A stretch of 64,000 nucleotides of DNA from Actinomycetospora soli (lineage in GTDB: Bacteria; Actinomycetota; Actinomycetes; Mycobacteriales; Pseudonocardiaceae). The position numbers and the translations under genes are program-made. The DNA is taken from positions 186,001-250,000 of the forward strand of contig NZ_JAJNDA010000002.1 in NCBI RefSeq assembly GCF_021026295.1, in the 5' to 3' direction. The notes below the pieces were generated by a model. It worked only from the letters and a program-made list of their open reading frames with translations. It made no database searches and had not been told where the DNA came from. Within the stretch, counting starts at the first letter, position 1, and every line of letters starts with the position of its first letter. Shown one piece after another: positions 18,437 through 27,935 of this stretch.

Positions 18437-19135
18437 CTAGGCGGTCGTCGACCACAGCTCGGGGTCGACCGAGCCGTCCGCCGGACGACGGGTCCGGCGA
18501 CGCCCGACGGCGTCGACGGCCGACACGGGCAGGGCGCCGTCGGCCAGGGCCGCGTCGACCGCGTCGAGCAGCGGCTGCGCCGTCCGGCCCCCGGCGTCGA
18601 CGGTGAGGTGGAGCAGCTCCGCAGCCACGGCCGGACGCCGGGTGCGGGCCAGCCGCGACCGCCACCCCGCCGCTGCGGGGCGGCCGGGCTCGACGACGGG
18701 ACCGGCGAGACCTGCCGTCGGGAGGCCCGGGCGGTGGACCCCGGTGTCGTCCACGAGCAGGTCGAGGCCGGCCTCGGCGAGGGCCACCCGGGTCCCGGCC
18801 GACACGGTCCAGCCCGGCGCGGCGAAGCCGTCCACCGGCAGACCCAGCGCCTCGGCGGACCGCGCGGCCCCGGCCAGGCGCAGCCGCGCCTCGAGGACGG
18901 GCAGGCGACGGTAGGGGCGGGCGTCGTCGTGCACCGAGCGGAAGCCGTGCAGCAGGACGGCGTCCCCGGCCCGGCGCCGCGCGGCGGCGAACGTGGCCAC
19001 CTCGGGGTGCGGGCGGGGCCCGACCAGCAGCGTCAGCGGGACCCGGCGGGCGTCGAGGGCGTCGCAGAGGGCGACGGCCGCGGCGAGCGGGGCACCGGGC
19101 GCGAGGCCGGTGACGGAGACCAGGAGTCGCTGCAC
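18437..19135 (-). CDS. Polysaccharide-deacetylase-like (DUF2334-type) protein
   Basis: The 232-residue product begins LLVSVTGLAPGAPLAAAVALCDALDARRVPLTLLVGP and has LLHGFRSV and GFAAPGWTVSAGTR segments, the pattern of DUF2334 / polysaccharide deacetylase-like (betaalpha)-barrel proteins. The first catalytic Asp expected at the end of strand 1 of classic NodB enzymes is not obvious (Ser-Val-Thr in this place), so activity is uncertain. It lies 55 bases upstream of nothing in its own direction except the hydrolase gene, from which the family-A element separates it. Confidence 0.65.
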   Translation of the reverse strand: MQRLLVSVTGLAPGAPLAAAVALCDALDARRVPLTLLVGPRPHPEVATFAAARRRAGDAVLLHGFRSVHDDARPYRRLPVLEARLRLAGAARSAEALGLPVDGFAAPGWTVSAGTRVALAEAGLDLLVDDTGVHRPGLPTAGLAGPVVEPGRPAAAGWRSRLARTRRPAVAAELLHLTVDAGGRTAQPLLDAVDAALADGALPVSAVDAVGRRRTRRPADGSVDPELWSTTA

Positions 19136-19190
19136 CCCACCATCAAGCCCGACCGACGTGCCGAGCAGGTGAACGCGGTGTGCCGGTCGC

Positions 19191-20090
<900 letters not shown>

Positions 20091-20101
20091 GGCCGGAGAC
20101 G

Positions 20102-21553
20102 CTAGAGGATGCTGCCCGGCGCGTACGCCGCCGCCTCGGGGAACTTCGCGACGATGCCGCCGACCTGCTCCGCGATCGCCGCGACCTGGGCGCCGGCCGC
20201 GCCGACGAAGGCGGACGGGTCGGCCACGGCCGTCTCGAGGTCGGCGAGGGACACCCCGAGCCGGGAGTCGGCCGCGAGCCGCGGCAGCAGGTCGTTGCCC
20301 TCGATGCCGCGCTCGCGCATGTCCAGGGCGACCGCACGGGCGTGCTCCCCGACGATCTCGTGCCCGGTCTCGCGGCCGACGCCGGCCCGGACGGCCGCCA
20401 TGAGCACCGCCGTCGTCGCGAGGAAGGGCAGGTAGCGGTCCAGCTCGCGGGCGATGACCGCCGGGTAGGCGCCGAACTCGTCGAGCACCGTCAGGAAGGT
20501 CTCCAGCAGGCCGTCGATCGCGAAGAAGGCGTCGGGCAGGGCGACCCGGCGGACCACCGAGTCGGAGACGTCACCCTCGTTCCACTGGTGGCCCGCGAGC
20601 TCGGCGACCATCGAGGCGTTGCCGCGCAGCACGATCGCGAAGCCGTTGATGCGCTCGCAGGACCGGGTGTTCATCTTGTGCGGCATCGCGCTCGAGCCCA
20701 CCTGGCCCGCCTGGAAGCCCTCGGTGACGAGCTCCTGCCCGGCCATCAGCCGGATCGTCGTCGCGAACGACGACGGACCGGCCGCGAGCTGGACGAGCGC
20801 GGAGAGCACGTCGTGGTCGAGCGAGCGGGGGTAGACCTGGCCGACGCTCGTCAGGACCTCGGAGAACCCGAGGTGGCGGGCGACGCGCTGCTCGAGATCC
20901 GCCAGCTTCGTGGCGTCGCCGTCGAGGAGCCCGAGCATGTCCTGCGCGGTGCCGACCGGGCCCTTGATCCCGCGCAGCGGGTAGCGCTCGATCAGCTCGG
21001 TGACCCGCCGGTACGCGACGAGGGTCTCGTCGGCGGCCGAGGCGAACCGCTTGCCCAGCGTGGTGGCCTGCGCGGCGACGTTGTGGCTGCGCCCGGCCAT
21101 GACCGTGTCCGAGTACTCGGTGGCCCGGCGGGCGAGCCGCGCGAGCACCGCGACCGTCTTGTCGGCCACCAGCCGCAGCGAGTCCCGGATCTGGAGCTGC
21201 TCGACGTTCTCCGTGAGGTCCCGGCTCGTCATGCCCTTGTGCACGTGCTGGTGGCCGGCGAGGTCGTCGAACTCCTCGATGCGGGCCTTCACGTCGTGGC
21301 GGGTCGTACGCTCGCGGGCGGCGATCGAGTCGAGGTCGACCGAGTCCAGGACCCGGCGGTAGTCGTCGAGCACGCCCTCGGGCACGTCGATCCCGAGGTC
21401 GCGCTGGGCGGTCAGCACCGCCAGCCACAGCTCCCGCTCGAGGACGACCTTGCGCTCGGGCGACCACAGGTCGCGCAGGGCGGGCGAGGCGTAGCGGGCG
21501 GCGAGCACGTTCGGGATCGCACTCGGGGCGAGCGAAGCGACGGGGGATGACAC
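20102..21553 (-). CDS. purB: Adenylosuccinate lyase
   Basis: PurB (483 residues) cleaves SAICAR and adenylosuccinate, releasing fumarate. Fumarase/ASL superfamily signatures are present: [10 protein letters not shown], the TSRDLTEN segment, [10 protein letters not shown] and the flexible signature loop [21 protein letters not shown] (21561-21566, complement) lies 7 bases before GTG 21553, so the transcript is probably leaderless. The start codon directly abuts the divergent threonine aldolase start. Together with purC it forms an operon. Confidence 0.95.
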   Translation of the reverse strand: MSSPVASLAPSAIPNVLAARYASPALRDLWSPERKVVLERELWLAVLTAQRDLGIDVPEGVLDDYRRVLDSVDLDSIAARERTTRHDVKARIEEFDDLAGHQHVHKGMTSRDLTENVEQLQIRDSLRLVADKTVAVLARLARRATEYSDTVMAGRSHNVAAQATTLGKRFASAADETLVAYRRVTELIERYPLRGIKGPVGTAQDMLGLLDGDATKLADLEQRVARHLGFSEVLTSVGQVYPRSLDHDVLSALVQLAAGPSSFATTIRLMAGQELVTEGFQAGQVGSSAMPHKMNTRSCERINGFAIVLRGNASMVAELAGHQWNEGDVSDSVVRRVALPDAFFAIDGLLETFLTVLDEFGAYPAVIARELDRYLPFLATTAVLMAAVRAGVGRETGHEIVGEHARAVALDMRERGIEGNDLLPRLAADSRLGVSLADLETAVADPSAFVGAAGAQVAAIAEQVGGIVAKFPEAAAYAPGSIL

Positions 21554-22585
21554 ATGATTGAGGATAGATACGTGCTCGACCTGCGCTCCGACACCGTGAC
21601 CAAGCCGTCCCCCGCGATGCGGGAGGCGATGGCGGGCGCCGACGTCGGCGACGACGTGCTCGACGGCGACCCCACCCTCGCCGCGCTGCAGTCCCGGGTG
21701 GCGTCGACCCTGGGTGTCGAGGCGGCGCTGTGGACGCCCACGGGCTGCATGGCGAACACCATCGCGCTGATGTGGCACCTCGAGCGCGGGGACCGCTTCC
21801 TCGCGCCGGTCGGCGCGCACGTCCTCGAGGCGGAGCTCGGCACCTCGGCCTGGCTGGCCGGCGGGCTGCCGTCGCCGCTGCCCTGGTCGTCCGGGCCCGG
21901 CCGGCCGAGCCCCGAGGACGTCGTCACGACGGCGGGTCACGCGGGTCCGTACTTCGGCCTGCGGTCGCGGCTGCTGTGCCTGGAGAACACCCACAACGCG
22001 GCGGGCGGGGCGGTGACCCCGGTCGGGGAGCACGTCGCGCTCGTGGAGGCCGCGCGCTCGGTCGGACTGCGGATCCACCTCGACGGGGCACGGCTCTGGC
22101 ACGCGGCCGTCGCGCTCGACGTGGCGCCGTCGACGCTGGTCGAGGGCGTCGACACGGTCAGCGTGTGCCTGTCGAAGGGCCTCGGCGCGCCCATGGGGTC
22201 GGTCGTCGGCGGGTCGGCGGAGTTCGTGTCGGCGGCCTGGCGGTTGCGCAAGATGCTCGGCGGCGGCATCCGGCAGGGCGGTGTGGTCGGGGCGGCCGGG
22301 CTCGTCGCGCTGGACCAGCTGGACGCGCTGCGCGCCGACCACGAGCACGCCGCCCGCCTCGCGGACGGCCTGCGCGAGCAGGGCTGGCCGGTGTCGACAC
22401 CCGACACCAACATCGTCCTCGTGACGACGGCCGAGCCCGGACCCGTCGTCGGGACGCTGGCGGAGGCGGGCGTGGCGGCGGTGCCGTTCGGGCCCGGCGT
22501 GCGGTTCGTGACCCACCGGGACGTCTCGGCCGACGACGTCGCGACGGTGCTCGAACGGACCGCGGCGCTGCCGGTCCCGGCCTGA
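21554..22585 (+). CDS. ltaE: Low-specificity L-threonine aldolase
   Basis: The 343-residue fold-type I PLP enzyme cleaves threonine or allo-threonine to glycine and acetaldehyde. It has the family start [31 protein letters not shown], a [10 protein letters not shown] segment, [14 protein letters not shown] and the PLP lysine in [15 protein letters not shown] 21554 gives the given length; GTG 21572 (VLDLRSD) is an equally plausible start, because the upstream stretch overlaps the purB promoter. It ends directly against the convergent channel gene. Confidence 0.9.
   Translation: MIEDRYVLDLRSDTVTKPSPAMREAMAGADVGDDVLDGDPTLAALQSRVASTLGVEAALWTPTGCMANTIALMWHLERGDRFLAPVGAHVLEAELGTSAWLAGGLPSPLPWSSGPGRPSPEDVVTTAGHAGPYFGLRSRLLCLENTHNAAGGAVTPVGEHVALVEAARSVGLRIHLDGARLWHAAVALDVAPSTLVEGVDTVSVCLSKGLGAPMGSVVGGSAEFVSAAWRLRKMLGGGIRQGGVVGAAGLVALDQLDALRADHEHAARLADGLREQGWPVSTPDTNIVLVTTAEPGPVVGTLAEAGVAAVPFGPGVRFVTHRDVSADDVATVLERTAALPVPA
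22441..22454 (+). repeat. Dispersed 14-mer, copy 3
   Basis: Exact ACCCGTCGTCGGGA within the threonine aldolase gene, read as Pro-Val-Val-Gly-Thr near residue 297. Confidence 0.7.
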
Positions 22586-23389
22586 TCACTCCGAGGGTGT
22601 GGCGTTCCGGGCGTCCAGTGCCAGCAGTGACGCTTTGCTTGCACCGGAGGTGCCCTCGAGCGCGTCCAACCGGGACCGGAGGGCCCGGATCTCGGCGAGC
22701 AGCAGTTCCGTCTCGCTGGGCTCGTCCGGGTGCAGGGCCTCGGCCACGTCCCGCGCCCCGATCTGCTCGAGGAACCAGGTCGCGATGGCTGCGGTGACCG
22801 TGCCGAGGATCGCGATGCCGCCCAGCATGAGCCCGGCCGCGACGAGGCGGCCCTCGGTGGTGACGGGGTAGCGGTCGCCGTAGCCGACGGTCGTGATCGT
22901 GGTGAGCACCCACCAGGCGGCCTCGCCGAAGCCGGTGATCGAGGCGTCCGGGGCGTCGCGCTCGGCCTCGTACACCGCGAGGGCGGCCACGAACCCGACG
23001 AGCGACGTCGACACCGTCAGGTAGGCCGCGACCCGGCCACGGAAGTCGTCGCGCAGCACGCGGGCCAGCGAGGTCACCACGGTCACCAGCCGCAGCAGGC
23101 GCAGGAAGCGGAAGAACGGCGCCACGACGACGAGCAGGTCGAACGGGTGGTGGGCGACGAACCGCCACTTGCGCCGCGCGAGCACGAGGCGGCCGCCGAA
23201 GTCGACGACGAACAGGCCCCAGATCAACCAGAGCACGACGTCGAGCGCGAACCACTCCGGGTCGGGGCCGCGAAACGCCAGGACCTGCACCGCGTAGACG
23301 GCGAGGTAGGTCAGCCCGACCACCGTCAGGGGCAGGTCGGTACGGCGCTCCCAGGCCTCGACGCGCGGCTCGTCGGACTCCTCCGGCAT
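22586..23389 (-). CDS. Voltage-gated K+-channel-like membrane protein
   Basis: The 267-residue protein has about six membrane segments and a K+ selectivity filter TVGYGD at 167-172, with a pore helix before it. An S4-like segment with repeated Arg (FFRFLRLLRLV, 92-102) precedes the pore, so it resembles prokaryotic Kv channels. A cytoplasmic C-terminal coiled coil (about 225-245) may set the tetramer. The last 15 or so residues are encoded by DNA that aligns with the family-B repeat (22607-22650). ATG 23389 is the start; an upstream extension is not membrane-like. Confidence 0.88.
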   Translation of the reverse strand: MPEESDEPRVEAWERRTDLPLTVVGLTYLAVYAVQVLAFRGPDPEWFALDVVLWLIWGLFVVDFGGRLVLARRKWRFVAHHPFDLLVVVAPFFRFLRLLRLVTVVTSLARVLRDDFRGRVAAYLTVSTSLVGFVAALAVYEAERDAPDASITGFGEAAWWVLTTITTVGYGDRYPVTTEGRLVAAGLMLGGIAILGTVTAAIATWFLEQIGARDVAEALHPDEPSETELLLAEIRALRSRLDALEGTSGASKASLLALDARNATPSE

Positions 23390-23445
23390 CGGCGCAGCGT
23401 AGTCAGCGCGGGACCGCCGTGACCACGACTCCGACCGGGGAACGA

Positions 23446-23459
23446 CCCGCCGTCGGGAA
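23446..23459 (+). repeat. Dispersed 14-mer, copy 4
   Basis: Exact ACCCGCCGTCGGGA in the 76-base gap between the channel gene start and the aminotransferase stop codon. This is a non-coding copy. Confidence 0.7.
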
Positions 23460-23465
23460 CGGGCC

Positions 23466-24641
23466 CTACAGCGTGGGGATCCAGCGGCCGAGGCGGTCGA
23501 GGGCCTCGCGGACGTCGTCGGTGGCGCCGGCGAAGGAGAACCGGATCCAGGTGTGTCCGTCGACGGGGTCGAAGTCGACGCCCGGGGCCACCGCGACACC
23601 GGTCTCGGCGAGGATGCGCTGCCCGAAGGCGAGGGTGTCGTCGGTGAGGTGCCCGATGTCGGCATAGACGTAGAAGGCGCCGTCGGCGGGGGCGAGGCGG
23701 GTGATCCCGATCTGCGGCAGGCCCTCGAGCAGCAGTTGGCGGTTGATGGCGTAGCGGTCGACGTGGGCGTCGGCCTCGGCGTAGGCGGCCTCGGTGAAGG
23801 CGTGCAGGGCGGCCATCTGGGCGGGGACCGGGGCGCAGACGGTGAAGTTGCCGGAAATGACGTCGACGGCGCGGCGCAGCCGCTCGGGCACGAGCAGCCA
23901 GCCCAGGCGCCAGCCGGTCATCGACCAGTACTTCGAGAAGCTGGTGACGACGACCGCCTCGTGGCTGGTGCTCCACGCCGACGCCGTCGCGGGGCCGGTC
24001 TCGTACTCGATGCCGTGGTAGATCTCGTCGCTGATCAGCTGGGTGCCGTGCTCGTCGCACCAGCGGGCGAGGGCGGCGAGCTCGTCGGGCTCGATCACCG
24101 AGCCGGTGGGGTTGGCGGGGCTGGCGACGATCAGCCCGGCCGGGGGCTCGGGCAGCTCCTCGAGCATCGCGACGCTGGGTTGGAAGCGGGTCTCGGGGCC
24201 GGCGGGCAGTTCGACGACGTCGCAGCCCAGGCTGGCGAGGATGTTGCGGTAGCAGGGGTAGCCGGGGCGGGCGAGGACGACCGTGTCGCCGGCGTCGAAC
24301 GCGGCCATGAAGCTGAGCAGGAAGCCGCCGGAGCCGCCGGTGGTGACGACGACGTCGTCGGCGGTGACGTGCTCGTCGCCGTAGCGGTTCCGGTGGTGCG
24401 CGGCGATCGCCTCGCGCAGCTCGGTGACCCCCAACGAGCCCGAGTAGCCGAGCACCTGGGTGGCGAGCGCGTCGGTCGCGGCCTGGCGGACGTCGACCGG
24501 CGCGGGCGTCGAGGGCTGCCCGGCGGAGAGGTTGACCAGGTCACCGTGGGTGCGGGCCCGGATCGCGGCCGCCGCCCAGACGTCCATGACGTGGAACGGC
24601 GGGACCTGGGCCCGGGTGGAGGGGCGGCGCATCGTCGTCAC
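23466..24641 (-). CDS. PLP-dependent class I/II aminotransferase
   Basis: The 391-residue product shows the fold-type I aminotransferase pattern: VNLSAGQPSTPAP, TTGGSGGFLLSF, the NPTGS motif, SDEIYHGIEY and the PLP lysine in SFSKYWSMTGWRLGW. The C-terminal Arg that binds the carboxylate is in TWIRFSFAG. The amino donor is not predictable. GTG 24641 lies 6 bases after the stop codon of the transglycosylase gene, so it is probably the third gene of that operon; ATG 24632 is an alternative start. Confidence 0.88.
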   Translation of the reverse strand: MTTMRRPSTRAQVPPFHVMDVWAAAAIRARTHGDLVNLSAGQPSTPAPVDVRQAATDALATQVLGYSGSLGVTELREAIAAHHRNRYGDEHVTADDVVVTTGGSGGFLLSFMAAFDAGDTVVLARPGYPCYRNILASLGCDVVELPAGPETRFQPSVAMLEELPEPPAGLIVASPANPTGSVIEPDELAALARWCDEHGTQLISDEIYHGIEYETGPATASAWSTSHEAVVVTSFSKYWSMTGWRLGWLLVPERLRRAVDVISGNFTVCAPVPAQMAALHAFTEAAYAEADAHVDRYAINRQLLLEGLPQIGITRLAPADGAFYVYADIGHLTDDTLAFGQRILAETGVAVAPGVDFDPVDGHTWIRFSFAGATDDVREALDRLGRWIPTL

Positions 24642-24647
24642 GCATCA

Positions 24648-26114
24648 TCAGTACCCGACGTACGAGTCGCCGCGGGCCACCGCCTCCACGCCCGGGACCT
24701 CGCTGACCGATCCGTAGCGCCGGATGGCGTACCGGACGGCGGCGATGATGTTGTCGACCGGATCGGTGATGTCGTCGTGGCCCGGCAGCTTGTTCGCCTC
24801 GAAGGTCGGGCCGATCGTCTGCATGAGGCCCTTCGACGGGGTGCCCTTCGCGGCGTTCGAGTCCCAGTTGTTCACCGCGTCCGGGTCGCCGCCGGACTCG
24901 TGCTCGATGATCGTCGCGATGTCGTCGGCCTTCATCTTGTCCGGGTCGGCCCCGTTCTCGGCCAGGATCGCGGTCGCCTGCCGGATCCAGTCCTGCACGC
25001 CGCCCTTCCCGGACGACGGGTCGGTGCCGGTCGCGCCGTCCGGGTCGGCCTGGTCGTCGGCCTGGTCGTCGGCCTGGTCGGCCTGGTCCTCGGCCTCGTC
25101 GTCGGCCTCGTCGTCGGCCTGGTCGTCGGCCTGGTCGTCGGCCTGGTCGTCGGCCTGGTCGGCCTTGTCCTCGGCCGGGTCTGCCTTGTCGTCGGCCTGG
25201 TCCGCCTCGCCGCGGCCGGCATCGTCGTCGCTCACGTCTGCACCGTTCGCGTCACCGCTGCTCCCAACGCCGTCGCCGTCGCCGTCGGTGTTGCCGTCGT
25301 CGGCGTTGCCGGCGTCCGCGTCGCTCGCGTCGGCGCCGGTGTCGTACCGACCCACGTTGCCGGGGTCGGCCGCATCCGCGCGGGAGCCGCGGTCGCTACC
25401 GCCGTCGCTGCCGGAGCTGTCCGCAGAACCGGTGCCGTCGTCACCGGTCCCACGACCCGACCCGCCCGACCCGCCGTCGGGAATGCGAGCCTCCCGGACC
25501 GGCTCGTCGGCGCCGATGACGGCGCCCTGCCGGTCGGTCCAACGGGAGGTCGCACCGGATGCGGACATGACGCCGCCGTCGGGCGAGCGGAGGCGGGAGA
25601 AGCCGGTGAAGCCGTCGGCGAGGTCGCGGAGGCGGCGGGCGCAGTCGGCGACCTCCTCCTCGGCGCGGTCGAGGGCTGCCTGCGCGCGGGCCGTCGGGGT
25701 CGCGACGGCGGTGCGGACCTGCTCGGGACGGGCGCGGGCGAGGTCGAGCGCGTCGGACACGTGCCCGGCGACCTCCTCGCGCAGCGCGGCGAGGGTGCGG
25801 CCGAGCCCGGCGAGCTCGCCCTGGATGCGACGGGCGGTGTCCCCGGTGCCCGTCCCCGCGCGGGCGAAGTCCGCGGCGTAGCGGGCGAAGGCGTCGGCGC
25901 CCGGCCCCTGCCAGGCGCGGCCGACGCCCTCGCCGCGGTCGGCGACCGCGCGGGCCGAGGTGTCCATCCCGTCGGCCACCGAGGCGTAGCGGCGGGCGAG
26001 GTCGGCGAGCGCCCCGGTGTCGACCCGCTCGACGCGCGCCGCGACCGCCCGGAGCTCCTCGGTGCCGGGGGTGGCGTCCAGCGCCCCCACCACGTCGTAT
26101 CCCCAGCCGGCCAC
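24648..26114 (-). CDS. WXG100-like protein fused to an SLT lytic transglycosylase
   Basis: The 488-residue protein has three parts. Residues 1-175 are helical, with a WXG-type turn (WQG at 68-70) as in type VII secretion substrates. Residues 180-370 are a disordered, Asp/Gly/Ser-rich linker that contains tandem DDQA-type repeats. Residues 373-488 form a lytic-transglycosylase SLT domain, with a catalytic-Glu context HESGGDPDAVN (Glu406) and the GLMQ motif. There is no signal peptide, so export by an ESX-like route through the WXG half is the likely path (inference). It follows the small WXG-like gene by 6 bases and precedes the aminotransferase by 6 bases. Confidence 0.82.
   Translation of the reverse strand: MAGWGYDVVGALDATPGTEELRAVAARVERVDTGALADLARRYASVADGMDTSARAVADRGEGVGRAWQGPGADAFARYAADFARAGTGTGDTARRIQGELAGLGRTLAALREEVAGHVSDALDLARARPEQVRTAVATPTARAQAALDRAEEEVADCARRLRDLADGFTGFSRLRSPDGGVMSASGATSRWTDRQGAVIGADEPVREARIPDGGSGGSGRGTGDDGTGSADSSGSDGGSDRGSRADAADPGNVGRYDTGADASDADAGNADDGNTDGDGDGVGSSGDANGADVSDDDAGRGEADQADDKADPAEDKADQADDQADDQADDQADDEADDEAEDQADQADDQADDQADPDGATGTDPSSGKGGVQDWIRQATAILAENGADPDKMKADDIATIIEHESGGDPDAVNNWDSNAAKGTPSKGLMQTIGPTFEANKLPGHDDITDPVDNIIAAVRYAIRRYGSVSEVPGVEAVARGDSYVGY
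25051..25212 (-). repeat. Tandem 15-base repeats encoding acidic linker
   Basis: Units of the GTCGTCGGCCTGGTC type repeat with small changes and encode Asp-Asp-Gln-Ala and Asp-Asp-Glu-Ala blocks in the linker of the transglycosylase. The array stays in frame. Confidence 0.75.
25469..25482 (+). repeat. Dispersed 14-mer, copy 5
   Basis: Exact ACCCGCCGTCGGGA in the linker of the WXG-transglycosylase. The minus-strand gene reads it as Ile-Pro-Asp-Gly-Gly-Ser. Confidence 0.7.
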
Positions 26115-26120
26115 CGCGCC

Positions 26121-26462
26121 CTACCCGAGCGAGGCGAAGCCCCGTGCGCCCGAGGCGAAGGGGCGGGCGCCCAGCGACGAGGCGGTGCCGGTGTCGGCGG
26201 ACTGCATGGCGCGCAGCGTCGCGTCGAGGGCGCGGTCGGTCTCGTCGAGCCGGGCGCCGCCCGCGGTCAGCTCGGTCTCGAGGGCCGCGCGGCAGTCGGC
26301 CAGCGCCCCGGCCAGCAGCGCCGCGGAGTCCAGCCCGACGACCCCGGCCGACTGCCCCGCCGGCCCCAGCAGGTCCGCGAGCGCGGGGACGCGGCGGGCG
26401 TGCGCGGCCACCTCGGCGCGTGCCTGCTCGATCGCGGCGGTGCCGTAGACGACGTCGGGCAT
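26121..26462 (-). CDS. Small WXG100/EspC-like type VII secretion-associated protein
   Basis: This 113-residue all-helical protein has the pattern of EspC/DUF2580-type ESX-associated proteins: a helix with ARAEVAAHARRVPALADLLG, a break at GVVGLDSAALLAGAL, and a second helix ending LRAMQSADT. It has a Gly/Ser-rich tail. The pairing of a small WXG-like protein with a larger WXG-fused effector in one operon is common among type VII substrates. The start ATG 26462 has TACGCT (26470-26475, complement) 7 bases upstream, so the operon is probably leaderless. No ESX core genes are present in the window. Confidence 0.7.
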   Translation of the reverse strand: MPDVVYGTAAIEQARAEVAAHARRVPALADLLGPAGQSAGVVGLDSAALLAGALADCRAALETELTAGGARLDETDRALDATLRAMQSADTGTASSLGARPFASGARGFASLG

Positions 26463-26529
26463 GCGCAGCAGCGTAGGTCCGCCCCGCACCACGTGGTGGC
26501 GGTTCCGGGGATCCCGGAGGACCCGGTCC

Positions 26530-26590
26530 CGACAATGCGGCGTCCCTGCCACTGGATGACAGCAACGACGCTTTCCTGCCACAGAGGGGG
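26530..26590 (-). terminator. Family-B repeat element after purD
   Basis: On the minus strand the block starts GTGGCAGGAAAGCGTCG a few bases after the purD stop codon, and a second GTGGCAGG copy follows. CGTTGCTGTCA and TGGCAGGGACG can pair imperfectly around TCCAG. A probable terminator; related copies lie at 34611 and 46511. Confidence 0.65.
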
Positions 26591-26595
26591 AGGGA

Positions 26596-27855
26596 TCAGG
26601 GCGCCGCGACCCGGCCCTCGACGGCCGCGAGCCCGATGTCGGTCCGCCAGTGCGCGCCCGGGAGCTTGATGCCGTCGATCCGCCGGTAGGCGTCGGCGCG
26701 GGCGTCCTCCAGCGACTCCCCGGTGCCCACGACGGACAGGACCCGCCCGCCCGACGACACCACGGCCCCGTCGTCCCGACGGCGGGTCCCGGCGTGCAGC
26801 ACCCCGTCGCCGTCGGCGCCGGTGATCACCTCGCCCGTGCGCACCGCGCCCGGGTAGCCCTCGGCCGCGACCACCACCGTCACCGCCGAGCCGTCCGCCC
26901 AGGTCGGGGCGGGCTCCTCGCCCAGCCGACCGGTCGCCGTCGCGAGCAGCAACGACGACAGCGACGACCGCAGCAGCGCCAGCACCGCCTGGGTCTCCGG
27001 GTCACCGAAGCGGCAGTTGAACTCCACCACCTGCGGGCCCGACGAGGTCAGCGCCAGCCCCGCGTACAGCAGCCCGGAGAACGGTGTCCCGCGGCGGGCC
27101 ATCTCCTGCGCGACGGGCCGCACGATTGTCGTCACCACGTCCCGCACCAGCCCGGACGGCGCCCACGGCAGCGGGGCGTAGGCGCCCATCCCGCCGGTGT
27201 TCGGCCCGACGTCGCCGTCGCCGAGCCGCTTCGAGTCCTGCGCCGGGACGAGCGGCACCACGTCGGTGCCGTCGACGCAACAGAACAGCGACACCTCGGG
27301 ACCGTCGAGGTAGGACTCCAGCAGCACCGGGTGGCCCGCCTCGAGCACCGTCATGGCGTGCGCGCGGGCGTCGTCGTAGTCGACGGTGACGAGCACGCCC
27401 TTGCCCGCCGCGAGCCCGTCGTCCTTGACCACCCACGGCGGCTCGAAGCGCGCCAGCGCCGCGTCCAGCCGCGCCGGGGTGTCGACGACCTCGGACGACG
27501 CGGTCGGCACGTGCGCCGCGGTCATCACGTCCTTGGCGAACGCCTTCGACCCCTCGATCCGCGCCGCGGCCGCGGACGGCCCGAAGCACGGGATGCCCGC
27601 CTCGCGCAGCGCGTCGCCGACGCCGGCCACCAACGGTGCCTCGGGACCGATCACGACGAGGTCGGCGCGCCAGCGCCGCGCCAGGTCCACCACGGCCGTT
27701 CCCGACGACGGGTCGGCCAGGCCGGGGTGCTCGGCCACGGCTGCCGTGCCGGCGTTGCCGGGGGCGGCGGCGAGCGCGGTCACCGCGGGGTCGGCCGCCA
27801 GGGCGAGCAGCAGGGCGTGTTCGCGGGCGCCGGACCCGATGACCAGGACTCGCAC
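26596..27855 (-). CDS. purD: Phosphoribosylamine-glycine ligase
   Basis: PurD (419 residues; GAR synthetase, ATP-grasp) makes GAR from phosphoribosylamine and glycine. Landmarks are [17 protein letters not shown] at the N-terminus, SKAFAKDVM, the ATP-grasp segment [26 protein letters not shown] and [15 protein letters not shown]. The start GTG 27855 fits TAGGGT (27863-27868, complement) 7 bases upstream. The gene carries two copies of the dispersed 14-mer, one giving the Asp-Pro-Ser-Ser-Gly-Thr loop near residue 50. Confidence 0.95.
   Translation of the reverse strand: MRVLVIGSGAREHALLLALAADPAVTALAAAPGNAGTAAVAEHPGLADPSSGTAVVDLARRWRADLVVIGPEAPLVAGVGDALREAGIPCFGPSAAAARIEGSKAFAKDVMTAAHVPTASSEVVDTPARLDAALARFEPPWVVKDDGLAAGKGVLVTVDYDDARAHAMTVLEAGHPVLLESYLDGPEVSLFCCVDGTDVVPLVPAQDSKRLGDGDVGPNTGGMGAYAPLPWAPSGLVRDVVTTIVRPVAQEMARRGTPFSGLLYAGLALTSSGPQVVEFNCRFGDPETQAVLALLRSSLSSLLLATATGRLGEEPAPTWADGSAVTVVVAAEGYPGAVRTGEVITGADGDGVLHAGTRRRDDGAVVSSGGRVLSVVGTGESLEDARADAYRRIDGIKLPGAHWRTDIGLAAVEGRVAAP
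26774..26787 (-). repeat. Dispersed 14-mer, copy 6
   Basis: Exact ACCCGCCGTCGGGA on the purD sense strand, read as Thr-Arg-Arg-Arg-Asp. This is a different frame from copy 7 in the same gene. Confidence 0.7.
27700..27713 (-). repeat. Dispersed 14-mer, copy 7
   Basis: Exact ACCCGTCGTCGGGA on the purD sense strand, read as Asp-Pro-Ser-Ser-Gly-Thr in a surface-loop-like segment. Confidence 0.7.
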
Positions 27856-27917
27856 GGCCCGGACCCTACGGGGTGCCCGCGCGCACCCGCTGTTCACCCG
27901 CGTCCGGTGGCGCCGCG

Positions 27918-27931
27918 ACCCGCCGTCGGGA
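27918..27931 (+). repeat. Dispersed 14-mer, copy 8
   Basis: Exact ACCCGCCGTCGGGA in the purD/phosphodiesterase divergent region, 4 bases before ATG 27936. Confidence 0.7.
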
Positions 27932-27935
27932 CAGC

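Noticed and set aside
25051-25212. Regular repeats resembling a CRISPR array
   Set aside because: Units of 15 bases are contiguous without spacers and stay in the reading frame of the transglycosylase linker.
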